From NCBI RefSeq assembly GCF_900107845.1, contig NZ_FNRM01000003.1:186001-250000 (forward strand): DNA of 64,000 nt, read 5' to 3'. This document shows, piece after piece, positions 1 through 8,525 of the stretch. Position numbers and translations under genes: made by a program. This stretch comes from Alkalimonas amylolytica. Lineage in GTDB: Bacteria > Pseudomonadota > Gammaproteobacteria > Enterobacterales > Alteromonadaceae. Each line of letters opens with the position of its first letter. The first letter of the stretch is position 1. Under the pieces are notes generated by a model that was not told the DNA's origin, did not search any database, and worked only from the letters and a program-made list of their open reading frames with translations.

Positions 1-631
1 TATTCAGATCCTGTTGTAACAGTTCATAGGTGGTCGATGGTTTAATAGCGCGACCTTCAGAATCCTGCAACGTATTGGTCAAGGCGACAATATAGGTGGT
101 CTTTGCTTTTAATGGCCGGATGGGGATCACGGCGACATTGTTGCCCGTTGCGGCAGTCACGAAGTCCTGACCAAAGGCAAGCTCACCCACCAATTGACAG
201 GCCACGCCCTGAGGCACAGCCCGGCATTGATCCACACTGGAGGTTGGGCCACCCATAACGACTTCAAAAATACGCACAGCACCCGGAGCACTGGCTGATT
301 GCGCATTTAAACCAACGCCAGGAGCAAAACGCAGTTCAATGCTAAAGGGGTTTTGCGTCGACCAGCCATCCAGTACACCTAGCGCTGTCTGCGGATCGGC
401 ATAATTTTGGCTTCCACTATCCAGTGTTAAAGTACCATCGGTGGTGCCTAAGAATAATAAGTCATTGGGCACCGACACTGCACCAGCACCCGGATCAAAC
501 ACCACCCGTGAGGCAGCAATGACCTGCGAGCCCTCTTGCTCTACTTGTTGTTGAATATCTTCCAGTGAATCGCCACAAGCAGTAAGGCCCAATGCAGCGG
601 CTACCGCCAAACTAATCGCAAGCTTTTTCAT
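1..631 (-). CDS. VolA/Pla-1 family extracellular lipase lipoprotein, N-terminal part (runs off left edge)
   Basis: The open frame starts at an ATG at 631 and continues without a stop to the left edge, giving about 210 residues. The N-terminus is a lipoprotein signal: MKKL, a hydrophobic stretch, and the lipobox LTAC with the lipidated Cys at residue 19, followed by GDSLEDI. The next block (SRVVFDPGAGAVSVPNDLLF, then GTTDGTL) is typical of the start of VolA/Pla-1/Cef-type lipases of Vibrio, Shewanella and Aeromonas. Known members are surface-exposed lysophospholipases or lipases that release fatty acids from host or environmental phospholipids. The catalytic alpha/beta-hydrolase part lies outside the window, so activity cannot be judged. 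The gene is divergent from yciK. Family assignment rests on the N-terminal pattern only. Confidence 0.75.
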   Translation of the reverse strand, partial: MKKLAISLAVAAALGLTACGDSLEDIQQQVEQEGSQVIAASRVVFDPGAGAVSVPNDLLFLGTTDGTLTLDSGSQNYADPQTALGVLDGWSTQNPFSIELRFAPGVGLNAQSASAPGAVRIFEVVMGGPTSSVDQCRAVPQGVACQLVGELAFGQDFVTAATGNNVAVIPIRPLKAKTTYIVALTNTLQDSEGRAIKPSTTYELLQQDLN

Positions 632-848
632 AGATTCTCCCCTGTCCTCACTTTTTTGTTTTTGCAACAGCGTGTGTTGACTGATCTTTTTTAAGTTTGA
701 GCTGTCTACACCAACAGCTTAGACCAGTTAAACTTAACCCAATCAAACAGAAATCGCTAGCTGAAAACAACGCTTCTGTCGCAAAAGATGAAAAAAAAGT
801 GCAAAAGGCGTATGCTGTCAGCCTTTGAAACAAGGACCTTATATTGCA

Positions 849-1592
849 ATGAAGAGTTATCAGGCCCCGGCAAACTTACTGACTGACAAGGTTATTCTGG
901 TGACTGGTGCTGGTGATGGTATCGGCAAAGAAGCCGCATTGACCTTTGCCCGCCATGGTGCCACTGTTATTTTATTGGGTAAAACCACCGACAAACTGAC
1001 GGCTGTATACGATGAAATTTGCGCAAGCCAATGGCCAGAACCAGCCATAGTCCCGCTTGACTTGAAAGGCGCCAGCCAAAAACACTATCAGGATTTAGCC
1101 GCCACCATTCTTGCTGAGTTCGGCCGCTTGGATGGCCTGCTACACAATGCAGGTATCTTGGGTGGCTTAGCCCCATTTGAGCACATCAAAGCCGATATTT
1201 GGCAAGATGTTCTCCAAGTAAACCTGACTGGCCCAATGCTGATGACCCAAGCACTGATGCCAGTGCTGCGTAAAGCCGCCCACAGCTCAATAGTGTTCAC
1301 TTCTTCTGGGGTTGGTCGTCAGGGACGAGCATACTGGGGGAGTTATGCGGTGTCCAAGTTTGCCACTGAAGGTTTAATGCAAACCCTGGCTGATGAGTAT
1401 GCCGGTAGCAGCATTCGGGTCAATTGCATCAATCCGGGAGCCACCCGCACCAGCATGCGCGCTAGAGCGTATCCGGCAGAAAATGCCCAGAAATTAAAAA
1501 CACCTGCTGATTTAATGTGGTTGTACTTGTATTTAATGGGAGATGACAGTATCAACATCAACGGTCAGTCGCTGGATGCCCAGCCAAAATAA
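849..1592 (+). CDS. yciK: YciK-type short-chain dehydrogenase/reductase
   Basis: The 247-residue product is a classical SDR. It has the Rossmann motif TGAGDGIG near the N-terminus, the LHNAG motif, the serine-containing FTSSGVGRQGRA block and the YAVSKFATEG active-site motif. The C-terminal block NCINPGATRTSMRA, then KTPADLMWLYLYLMGDDS, is characteristic of YciK rather than of FabG. The physiological substrate of YciK is not established. I place the start at the ATG at 849, preceded by AAGGA at 832-836, because the residues from there match the usual YciK N-terminus. A TTG at 825 would add eight unsupported residues. A strong hairpin follows the stop. Confidence 0.9.
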   Translation: MKSYQAPANLLTDKVILVTGAGDGIGKEAALTFARHGATVILLGKTTDKLTAVYDEICASQWPEPAIVPLDLKGASQKHYQDLAATILAEFGRLDGLLHNAGILGGLAPFEHIKADIWQDVLQVNLTGPMLMTQALMPVLRKAAHSSIVFTSSGVGRQGRAYWGSYAVSKFATEGLMQTLADEYAGSSIRVNCINPGATRTSMRARAYPAENAQKLKTPADLMWLYLYLMGDDSININGQSLDAQPK

Positions 1593-1614
1593 AAGCGCGG
1601 CAATAATGAGTAAA

Positions 1615-1649
1615 AAAGCCCTGATGTCACAGCATCAGGGCTTTGGTTT
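1615..1649. terminator. bidirectional terminator between yciK and the H-NS-like gene
   Basis: A perfect 12-bp stem (AAAGCCCTGATG at 1615-1626, CATCAGGGCTTT at 1633-1644) with a 6-nt loop is flanked by A- and T-rich runs on both sides. It lies between two convergent genes and would work on either strand. Confidence 0.85.
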
Positions 1650-1660
1650 AGAACCTAAGA

Positions 1661-2185
1661 TTACTTAGCACTTAACTGTTCACCACCATTCGCTTCGGCC
1701 CACAAGTTCCAGATTTTCACTTTTGCATTAAAGTTTGCAATCGCTTGTTTTTCAGCTTCTGCCAACAAAGCTTGCACTTCTTTCTGATGTTTTTTACTCA
1801 CATCACTATAAGAAAGAATATCAATACCACGATCCCGCAACCCTTGCTTCATGGTATGAGTTTTTAATAATTGAAGTTTTCCACCATCAACATAAAAGTA
1901 CTGTTTATCTTTATTGATTGTTTTCAGCTTAGGTTTAACAGGTCTTTTTTCTGCTGATTCACCCGGCACCTCCGAGCTGACCAGCTCATGCTGCACCTGA
2001 AACCCTAACTGCTGTAATGAAAAACCTTTTTGCTTGGCTAAAGCCTTCAATTCTTCAATGGTTTCAGCCTCACGCTGACGCTCCTCGAGCACATCGTTTA
2101 GTTGGCGGATAACATCTTGTAATTTAATAACCGATAACTCTTCGGCGGCTTTTTTTAAATCTTTTTTATTTAATAATAAAGACAT
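1661..2185 (-). CDS. H-NS-like coiled-coil protein with an atypical C-terminus
   Basis: The product has 174 residues. Residues about 5-60 are strongly helical, with the pattern KLQDVIRQLNDVLEERQREA, then EELKALAKQKGFSLQQLGF. This resembles the N-terminal oligomerisation region of H-NS/StpA-type nucleoid proteins. After a Lys/Pro linker (about 78-92) the C-terminal half does not show the usual H-NS DNA-binding motif (TWTG-x-GR-x-P). It instead carries YFYVDGGKLQLLKTHTMKQG and a Lys/Glu-rich helix ending in an Asn/Trp-containing tail. A GAGG ribosome site lies eight bases before the ATG. It is a single gene between two terminator-like spacers. I infer a nucleoid-associated or regulatory role; a family without DNA-binding function remains possible. 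Confidence 0.5.
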   Translation of the reverse strand: MSLLLNKKDLKKAAEELSVIKLQDVIRQLNDVLEERQREAETIEELKALAKQKGFSLQQLGFQVQHELVSSEVPGESAEKRPVKPKLKTINKDKQYFYVDGGKLQLLKTHTMKQGLRDRGIDILSYSDVSKKHQKEVQALLAEAEKQAIANFNAKVKIWNLWAEANGGEQLSAK

Positions 2186-2260
2186 CGTATGACCTCAATA
2201 ATATTGTTGCAGTGAATGCAAGCATACTAACATAGTTCTCAATTATATTTCCAGAAACCT

Positions 2261-3097
2261 TTAAAGCAGCACCGTTTTATTGCCGTGTACAAAAACCCGG
2301 TCTTCTTGTAGTAACTGCAATGCTCTGGATAGAGCTGCTTTTTCAACATCTCGACCGGCTTTTGCCATATCCTGAGCACTGTAATTGTGATCAACCCGAC
2401 TGACCATTTGTTCAATAATGGGACCTTCATCCAGCTCATTATTGACAAAGTGCGCGGTCGCTCCGATGATTTTAACACCACGTTCAAAGGCTTGCTGGTA
2501 GGGTTTAGCTCCAATAAATGCAGGCAAAAAACTATGGTGAATATTAATAATACGTTCAGGGAAGCGACCCACAAAACCCGGTGTTAAAATCCGCATAAAC
2601 TTTGCCAGCACCAGATAATCCGGAGCATAACGCTCAATCAGCTCCAGCATCGCCTGCTCATGCGCTGCACGACTTAACTGTTGATGACAAATATGATGAA
2701 ACGGAATGGAGAAACGCTCCGACAAACCAGCCAATTCATTATAGTTCCCAAGCACAGCGACTATATCCAGCTGCAGGCTGCCATCGAATACCTTCATCAG
2801 GATATCTCCGAGGCAGTGCGATTCCTTCGTGACCAGGATAACCACTCGTTTGCGTTTGGTGGTGGAACGTAAACTACGCTCACTGCCTTCAGGTAATATG
2901 CGGTCCAAATCGGATAGGAGTCTGGCATCATCAAACTGTCCTTCCAGCTCAGTCCGCATGTAAAACTGGCCAGATACAGGATCAACGTATTCGGTATTGC
3001 GAATAATATTTAGCTGATGCTGAAAACAAATGCCGGTAATTTGGGCAATTAATCCTTTCGAGTCCGGACATTCGGTCCGTAAAATCTTACGCTCCAT
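2261..3097 (-). CDS. purU: formyltetrahydrofolate deformylase
   Basis: PurU hydrolyses 10-formyl-THF to THF and formate, supplying formate for PurT and balancing one-carbon pools. The 278-residue product has an N-terminal ACT domain (about 1-85, starting MERKILRTECPDSKGLIAQ). The catalytic formyl-hydrolase domain follows, with ILVTKESHCLGDIL, the IINIHHSFLPAFIGAKPYQQ block (Asn/His active-site region), and the acidic site in NELDEGPIIEQ. Length agrees with the family (about 280). The start at 3097 is chosen because upstream in-frame residues have no family resemblance. Confidence 0.95.
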   Translation of the reverse strand: MERKILRTECPDSKGLIAQITGICFQHQLNIIRNTEYVDPVSGQFYMRTELEGQFDDARLLSDLDRILPEGSERSLRSTTKRKRVVILVTKESHCLGDILMKVFDGSLQLDIVAVLGNYNELAGLSERFSIPFHHICHQQLSRAAHEQAMLELIERYAPDYLVLAKFMRILTPGFVGRFPERIINIHHSFLPAFIGAKPYQQAFERGVKIIGATAHFVNNELDEGPIIEQMVSRVDHNYSAQDMAKAGRDVEKAALSRALQLLQEDRVFVHGNKTVLL

Positions 3098-3284
3098 TGG
3101 GCAGCTCTCACTGTTTTTTATCTGGTTCGATGATTTATAGTACTTTGCACCCATCCAGAAATAAAGACATTTAGATAGCCAGAGCATTCATAAGCAAGAA
3201 TAATAAGATCCCTACCAGCTTGGTGTTTTACCGCCACAGCTGGCATACTATGTCATTGCTTTAGAACAGAACTCCAGCAGAACT

Positions 3285-4007
3285 ATGCAGCAGCAATTTG
3301 CATTTAATGTGATTGGCACTATTCGCTCTCCTTACAAACAAAAATTTGCCATCCCACGTCAGCCTGGCTTAGTCCCCGAAGCCAAAGCGCAGTTAATTTT
3401 CGCTGAAGCCTACAATGCCGAGCCTTTTATCCGTGGCATTGAAGAGTTCAGCCATCTCTGGCTGATGTTTGTTTTCCATGAAACCGCGGACAAGGGCTGG
3501 TCTCCTATGGTGCGCCCTCCGCGCCTTGGCGGAAATACCCGTAAAGGCGTGTTTGCCACGCGCGCGACCTTTCGTCCTAATCCAATTGGGCTTTCTGTCG
3601 TACAATTGGAAGGGGTGCGCTGCGTCAATAAGCAGTGGCAACTGGATTTAGCAGGTATTGATTTATTGGATGGTACGCCCATTCTGGATATTAAGCCTTA
3701 TCTGCCCTACTCAGATGCTATCCCTCATGCCAGCGCCAGCTTTGCCGACACCGCGCCCGAAACCGCAATGACGGTGAGTTTCTCTGCTGAAGCAGAGCAG
3801 TTTTGTCAACGTCAGAGCCGTTGGCCTGAACTTAAAACTTTGATCGAAAAGGTGTTGAAACAAGATCCAAGGCCGCCTTATAAGAAGAAACACACTGGCG
3901 AACAGAGCTATGGTATGACACTCTATAACTTAAATATTCAATGGAAAGTGACAGGAGAAAACCATTATGTCTATGCGATCACTCCCCTTGGTGAGCTTGC
4001 TGGTTAG
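3285..4007 (+). CDS. trmO: tRNA (adenine(37)-N6)-methyltransferase TrmO
   Basis: TrmO (formerly YaeB/TsaA) adds the N6-methyl group to m6t6A37 of certain tRNAs, using SAM. The 240-residue product begins with the hallmark FNVIGTIRSPYKQKFAIPRQ and contains FSHLWLMFVFH, RPPRLGGNTRKGVFATR and the RPNPIGLSVV motif of the beta-barrel methyltransferase fold. The C-terminal segment with the conserved DPRPPYKK is also present. Its 3' end overlaps the Kelch gene by 41 bases, so the two are probably co-translated. It is divergent from purU. Confidence 0.95.
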   Translation: MQQQFAFNVIGTIRSPYKQKFAIPRQPGLVPEAKAQLIFAEAYNAEPFIRGIEEFSHLWLMFVFHETADKGWSPMVRPPRLGGNTRKGVFATRATFRPNPIGLSVVQLEGVRCVNKQWQLDLAGIDLLDGTPILDIKPYLPYSDAIPHASASFADTAPETAMTVSFSAEAEQFCQRQSRWPELKTLIEKVLKQDPRPPYKKKHTGEQSYGMTLYNLNIQWKVTGENHYVYAITPLGELAG

Positions 4008-5019
4008 TGGCAGCGTGCTGGCACTACCGCCATTACCCGAGCCAGTCAGCAACAATGCTGTTGCCAGTGCAACGGTGCGCGGCAAAACCTACGTGATCAG
4101 CATGATGGGCATGGGTCAGGGCAAAAGCAGTCAGGACATGCACAACAAAGTATGGGTGCATACCGTTGGTGAGTTTGGCTGGAGCAGCATGCCGGAGGTT
4201 CCCAGCCAGACGCGTTTAACCGGCCGGGTTGCAGCCAGTGCAGTAGCACTAAATAATAATTTTTTTGTATTTGGTGGCTACAGCGTTGATCGTCAGGGTA
4301 ATCGCAATACCTCGGTTGAAAGCTACCGCTTTAACCCAGTCACCCAGCGCTACACCAGAGTCAATCCTATTCCGGTGCCAGTGGACGATACCCTGGCGCT
4401 GACCTATCAAGATCGTTACGTCTATTTGGTGGGTGGCTGGAGTGATGATGGTGCGGTTAATCTGGTACAGGTTTTTGATAACTTTACCCAGCAGTGGAGT
4501 CAGGCAACTCCTATGCCAGGCAAAGCCAGCTATGGTCTCGCCGGCACCATCGTCAATGACCATATCGTTTTTTGCGATGGCGTCAGTCTGGATTATCAAA
4601 GTGGCCAACGGGTTAAAGCCACCGAACCTGCCTGCTATCAAGGCAAAATCAATGCACGCAATGCACTGCGCATTGAATGGCAACCTATCCCTCACCCAAC
4701 TGGCCAAGCTCGATTTCGGATGGCTGCCATCGAAAGCACTGTGGAAGGTGAAGCGGTTGCGGTTTTCATGGGCGGCAGCAAGACCTTTTACCACTTTGAC
4801 GGCATCAGTGAACAAGGGATGAAAGCTCAACCGGAAGCCAATGTCTGGCTGTACTCTCCGGCGAAACAAGCTTGGCTTGCTGCAAAGCCAACCACACCAG
4901 TGATGGACTTACAGGGGCTAGTGAAAGTGAATAACACCATCTACTCTATCGGTGGCATGCTGGCCGATCAGCAGGTGACGCCTCAAGTCATTCAGCACCG
5001 CATTGAGCGGGTAAAATAG
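3967..5019 (+). CDS. secreted Kelch-repeat beta-propeller protein
   Basis: The 350-residue product starts with a signal peptide (hydrophobic residues about 5-20, likely cleaved after VLA). It continues as Kelch repeats with recurring FGGY, VGGW and IGGM glycine pairs followed by conserved Trp and Tyr residues. This is the YjhT/galactose-oxidase-like propeller architecture. YjhT (NanM) is a periplasmic sialic-acid mutarotase, but no residue here allows that reaction to be assigned, so function is left open. AGGAG at 3952-3956 supports the start within the end of trmO. It probably has six propeller blades judging from length. It sits before proS, with 77 bases between them. Confidence 0.75.
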   Translation: MSMRSLPLVSLLVSGSVLALPPLPEPVSNNAVASATVRGKTYVISMMGMGQGKSSQDMHNKVWVHTVGEFGWSSMPEVPSQTRLTGRVAASAVALNNNFFVFGGYSVDRQGNRNTSVESYRFNPVTQRYTRVNPIPVPVDDTLALTYQDRYVYLVGGWSDDGAVNLVQVFDNFTQQWSQATPMPGKASYGLAGTIVNDHIVFCDGVSLDYQSGQRVKATEPACYQGKINARNALRIEWQPIPHPTGQARFRMAAIESTVEGEAVAVFMGGSKTFYHFDGISEQGMKAQPEANVWLYSPAKQAWLAAKPTTPVMDLQGLVKVNNTIYSIGGMLADQQVTPQVIQHRIERVK

Positions 5020-5096
5020 CTGATGATTGGGCATGGCGTTGCCGTCATGCCCTTGCTAGAATACGGCAATTTTATAAACTGCAGACAGGGTCGACA

Positions 5097-6827
5097 ATGC
5101 GCAGTAGCCAGTATTTACTCTCCACCATGAAAGAAAACCCAGCCGATGCTGAAGTGATCAGCCACAAGCTGATGCTGCGTGCTGGTCTGGTTCGCCGGCT
5201 GGCATCCGGTTTATACACCTACCTGCCAACCGGCGTGCGCACTTTACGCAAAGTTGAACGCATAGTTCGTGAAGAGCTTGATAAAGCTGGTGCCATCGAA
5301 GTTTTGATGCCAATGGTACAAAATGCTGAGCTCTGGCAGGAAAGCGGCCGTTGGGAGCAGATGGATGCAGAGTTGCTGCGTTTTCAGGACCGCCATCAGC
5401 GTGACTTTGTGCTTGGGCCAACCCACGAAGAAGTCATTACCGATCTGATTCGCCGTGAAGTCACCAGCTACAAACAACTGCCATTAAATTTGTACCAAAT
5501 CCAGACCAAGTTCCGCGATGAGCGGCGGCCGCGTTTTGGCGTGATGCGGGCGCGTGAGTTTCTGATGAAAGATGCCTACTCCTTCCATCTGTCGCAGGAT
5601 TGCCTGCAAAAAACCTACGATGCCATGTACCAGGCTTACACCAACATTTTTACCCGTTTGGGCTTGGATTTTCGAGCTGTGCTGGCAGACAGTGGTGCTA
5701 TTGGTGGCAGTGTTTCGCACGAATTTCATGTGCTGGCAAGCTCAGGTGAAGATGCCATCGCTTTTTCAACCGAGAGTGATTATGCAGCCAATGTTGAAAT
5801 GGCGGCAGCACTGCCCCCACAGAGCAATCGACCTGAACCGACTCAGTCACTGACCAAAGTCAGCACGCCAAATGCCGTCAGTGTGGATGAAGTAGCCACT
5901 TTGCTTGCGGTAGCGCCAGCTCAGATTGCCAAAACCTTGTTTGTCCATGCACGGCAGGATGCAGATGCAACCGGCCCTGCTTTCGTAGCTCTGGTCTTAC
6001 GTGGTGATCATCAGCTAAATGAAGTAAAAGCAGAAAAACACCCGCTCCTTGCTCAGCCTCTAACATTTGCCAGCGAAGCTGAAGTCTTGAAACTGACCGG
6101 TGCCCAGCCCGGCTCCGTGGGTCCGGTTGGTCTTGCTATTCCAGTGATTGCCGACCACAGCGCTGCTCAACTGGCCGATTTTATTTGTGGTGCAAACGAA
6201 ACGGGATTTCATTTGACCGGAGTGAACTGGCTGCGGGATATTCCGGACTTTGACACAGCTGATTTACGCAATGTGGTGAGTGGGGATGCCAGCCCTTGCG
6301 GTAAGGGCTGCCTGGAAATCCGCCGTGGCATTGAGGTTGGACACATCTTCCAGCTTGGGGATAAATACTCTCAGGCAATGAAAGCCGGCGTGTTGAATGA
6401 GGATGGCAAAAACCAGATCCTGACCATGGGCTGCTACGGCATTGGGGTTTCACGCATCCTGGCTGCGGCCATTGAGCAAAACCATGACGAACATGGCATC
6501 ATCTGGCCAGATGCCATTGCTCCCTTCCAAATCGCTCTGATCCCAATGAATATGCACAAGTCCGTCCGCATTCAGCAAGCGGTTGAACAGTTGTATGAAC
6601 AACTGACCGCAGCTGGTTTTGAAGTGCTATTTGATGATCGCAAAGAGCGGCCTGGCGTGATGTTTGCCGATATGGAACTGATCGGTATTCCGCATCAGAT
6701 TGTGATTGGTGAGCGTAACCTGGACCAGCAACAGGTGGAGTACAAGCACCGCCGTACTGGCGAAAAATCCTTACTTACTCTGGATGCTGTTGTGGCCGAG
6801 ATGCAGGCCAAGATCCAGACAATTTAA
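5097..6827 (+). CDS. proS: prolyl-tRNA synthetase (bacterial type with INS editing domain)
   Basis: ProS charges tRNA-Pro with proline. The 576-residue product shows class II features: the opening [35 protein letters not shown], the TxE loop in [13 protein letters not shown], motif 2 around [20 protein letters not shown], and motif 3 in [20 protein letters not shown]. Between motifs 2 and 3 (about 225-390) lies the YbaK-like editing domain that removes mischarged Ala-tRNA-Pro. A C-terminal anticodon-binding domain contains [19 protein letters not shown]. It is followed directly by a terminator hairpin. Confidence 0.98.
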   Translation: MRSSQYLLSTMKENPADAEVISHKLMLRAGLVRRLASGLYTYLPTGVRTLRKVERIVREELDKAGAIEVLMPMVQNAELWQESGRWEQMDAELLRFQDRHQRDFVLGPTHEEVITDLIRREVTSYKQLPLNLYQIQTKFRDERRPRFGVMRAREFLMKDAYSFHLSQDCLQKTYDAMYQAYTNIFTRLGLDFRAVLADSGAIGGSVSHEFHVLASSGEDAIAFSTESDYAANVEMAAALPPQSNRPEPTQSLTKVSTPNAVSVDEVATLLAVAPAQIAKTLFVHARQDADATGPAFVALVLRGDHQLNEVKAEKHPLLAQPLTFASEAEVLKLTGAQPGSVGPVGLAIPVIADHSAAQLADFICGANETGFHLTGVNWLRDIPDFDTADLRNVVSGDASPCGKGCLEIRRGIEVGHIFQLGDKYSQAMKAGVLNEDGKNQILTMGCYGIGVSRILAAAIEQNHDEHGIIWPDAIAPFQIALIPMNMHKSVRIQQAVEQLYEQLTAAGFEVLFDDRKERPGVMFADMELIGIPHQIVIGERNLDQQQVEYKHRRTGEKSLLTLDAVVAEMQAKIQTI

Positions 6828-6839
6828 GTGGTTTCTTAT

Positions 6840-6866
6840 CCGCTTCAGGGCCAAGCCCTGAAGCGG
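6840..6866. terminator. terminator hairpin after proS
   Basis: A perfect 12-bp stem (CCGCTTCAGGGC, loop CAA, GCCCTGAAGCGG) lies between the convergent proS and DUF2750 genes. The following run is only moderately T-rich. Confidence 0.8.
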
Positions 6867-6875
6867 ATCCATCTT

Positions 6876-7262
6876 TCAATCGCTCAGTTCAGCCTGCAAG
6901 GCTTCTTCCAACTCAAGCGGATTAACCACCACTCCAGGACCTTCAGCATCTGGAAACACGGCTATCGCCAACTCATCGCCCTGCAAACCAGATGTCCACT
7001 TTTCCAACCAGGTGGCTAATGGAATGGATTGAGCCTGACACTCGCTCCACTCGCCATCAATCCAAAGCTCAGCCAGCTCCGCATGAGGCCAAACTGGAAT
7101 GCAACGCTCATCTTCTGCACTCACCAGCACGAAACCTTCATCATCCACCAGGATCCAAATGGCATCCAGATCTGCTGCTGCATGCACAAAGTACTCGTAC
7201 CGCTGCTCCGGAGTTAACTGAACCAACTTATTCAATTCGTCTTGATTTAACTGATATTCCAT
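6876..7262 (-). CDS. DUF2750 domain protein
   Basis: The product is an acidic protein of about 128 residues without signal or membrane segments. Its layout fits DUF2750: an N-terminal helix with LTPEQRYEYFVHAAADLDAIW, a strand pair WILVDDEGFVLVSAEDE, then IPVWPHAELAELWIDGEW, and a C-terminal half ending ALQAEL. The family has no known activity. I chose the second ATG of an ATGATG pair at 7262, because AGGGA lies just in front. The upstream GTG at 7274 forms part of that ribosome site. Confidence 0.75.
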   Translation of the reverse strand: MEYQLNQDELNKLVQLTPEQRYEYFVHAAADLDAIWILVDDEGFVLVSAEDERCIPVWPHAELAELWIDGEWSECQAQSIPLATWLEKWTSGLQGDELAIAVFPDAEGPGVVVNPLELEEALQAELSD

Positions 7263-7299
7263 CATTTCCCTCACTTTTACCGGAGCTGTCCGGCCTGAT

Positions 7300-7734
7300 T
7301 TATCCGAAAAAAACCAACCACAACAAACGCAGCCAAATCACCCAAAGTACAGCACAACTGTATATGAAGGTGCGAAAACGCCAGCGCAAGCGGTTACTGC
7401 CGGTGTGGATCACAGCATGGCAGACCCGCAGCAACAGATAAAAGGCCCCCATCAAAACAAAAGCCGTATCAGCCAGCCCCTGCTGTAAAATAAACACAAC
7501 TGAAAACAAGTACAGCATGGGCATTTGAAATTGATTGTCAAAATTGCGGCCAGTGGCAATCACCTTTGCACTTGCTTTATCCAGTTGCATCAACTGAAAA
7601 GCATCCATCGTCAACTCCCCACGGCGCGCAGCAGCGAAACGTCGACGTCCCATCAACACCAGCACCACACTGGTTAGCAACACCTGACCAAAGACCGTCA
7701 ATAGCAACCATTTATCCATCACGTCATTACTCAC
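7300..7734 (-). CDS. MAPEG family membrane protein
   Basis: The 144-residue protein has about four hydrophobic segments (about 9-28, 70-90, 90-107 and 125-143). It shows the MAPEG pattern, with a conserved Arg/Asn stretch (VIATGRNFDNQFQMPMLYLF) between the first and second segments and RVCHAVIHTGSNRLRWRFR before the last. MAPEG proteins include glutathione transferases and peroxidases, but bacterial members of this short type are mostly uncharacterised. It sits downstream of tdk's divergent promoter region and just upstream of the DUF2750 gene on the same strand. Confidence 0.85.
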   Translation of the reverse strand: MSNDVMDKWLLLTVFGQVLLTSVVLVLMGRRRFAAARRGELTMDAFQLMQLDKASAKVIATGRNFDNQFQMPMLYLFSVVFILQQGLADTAFVLMGAFYLLLRVCHAVIHTGSNRLRWRFRTFIYSCAVLWVIWLRLLWLVFFG

Positions 7735-7866
7735 TCAGCCTGAATTTTTGCTCAGCTTATAGCATCCGGCTAACGGATACCAGCACTGGCTAAGCAAGGT
7801 TGAACAAAGCAGTCAAATTCATAGCATGCTCTGATATACTCGCATCATTTATGCATCGGAGCACTT

Positions 7867-8481
7867 ATGGCTCAACTTTATTTCTATTACTCCGCAATGA
7901 ATGCTGGTAAATCTACTTCCTTGCTGCAGAGCGCTTACAATTACCGCGAGCGCGGTATGCAAGTCGCCCTGTTTACCGCGGCCATCGACAACCGTTTCGG
8001 TGAAGGTGTGATCAGCTCACGCATTGGTTTATCCATGCCTGCTACGTTGTTCGACTCAGATTTCCATTTTTACAACGAGTTAAAAACACAGTCTGTTGAT
8101 TGTGTGTTGATTGATGAAGCACAGTTTCTCAGCCAGGCTCAGGTGCGGCAGCTAACCGATGTCGTGGATGCACTGAATATTCCCGTGCTGGCTTATGGTC
8201 TGCGTACGGACTTTACTGGGGCTACCTTTGCCGGTAGCGAAGCTTTATTGGCCTGGGCCGATAAGCTGGTCGAGCTGAAAACTGTTTGTCATTGTGGCCG
8301 CAAAGCCAACTTTGTGGTGCGGCTGGATGCTGATGGCAAGCCAAGCCGGCATGGCGATCAAATTCAAATTGGCGGCAACGAGCGTTATGTATCGATGTGC
8401 CGGCTGCATTTCAAAGAATTGGTTTGGTCGTCCCCGCCCGAGGAAACGCTTTGTCATACTGCCAAAGCTACGCTAAGCTAG
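7867..8481 (+). CDS. tdk: thymidine kinase
   Basis: Thymidine kinase phosphorylates thymidine to dTMP with ATP (pyrimidine salvage). The 204-residue product is a type II enzyme. It has the P-loop in [14 protein letters not shown], the Walker B/DEAQF motif in [12 protein letters not shown], and [15 protein letters not shown]. Zinc-binding cysteines occur in [11 protein letters not shown] and in the C-terminal MCRLHF. A CGGAG site lies just before the ATG. An extended -10-like TATACT at about 7836 may belong to its promoter. Confidence 0.97.
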   Translation: MAQLYFYYSAMNAGKSTSLLQSAYNYRERGMQVALFTAAIDNRFGEGVISSRIGLSMPATLFDSDFHFYNELKTQSVDCVLIDEAQFLSQAQVRQLTDVVDALNIPVLAYGLRTDFTGATFAGSEALLAWADKLVELKTVCHCGRKANFVVRLDADGKPSRHGDQIQIGGNERYVSMCRLHFKELVWSSPPEETLCHTAKATLS

Positions 8482-8525
8482 CTGTTCTAGTAGGCGCGTA
8501 GCGCCTCAGGGTAACGAGGCTGTGC

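Noticed and set aside
648-833. Short minus-strand frame between the lipase gene and yciK
   Set aside because: Cys/Phe-rich, with no ribosome site and no family; the space is better explained as a divergent promoter region.
4249-4869. Long antisense frame within the Kelch gene
   Set aside because: It is a shadow of the plus-strand gene, which has a signal peptide and clear Kelch motifs.
8492-8506. Hairpin between tdk and the cyclase gene
   Set aside because: AGGCGC/GCGCCT is only six base pairs with no T-run, and the next gene starts soon after, so a terminator is not supported.
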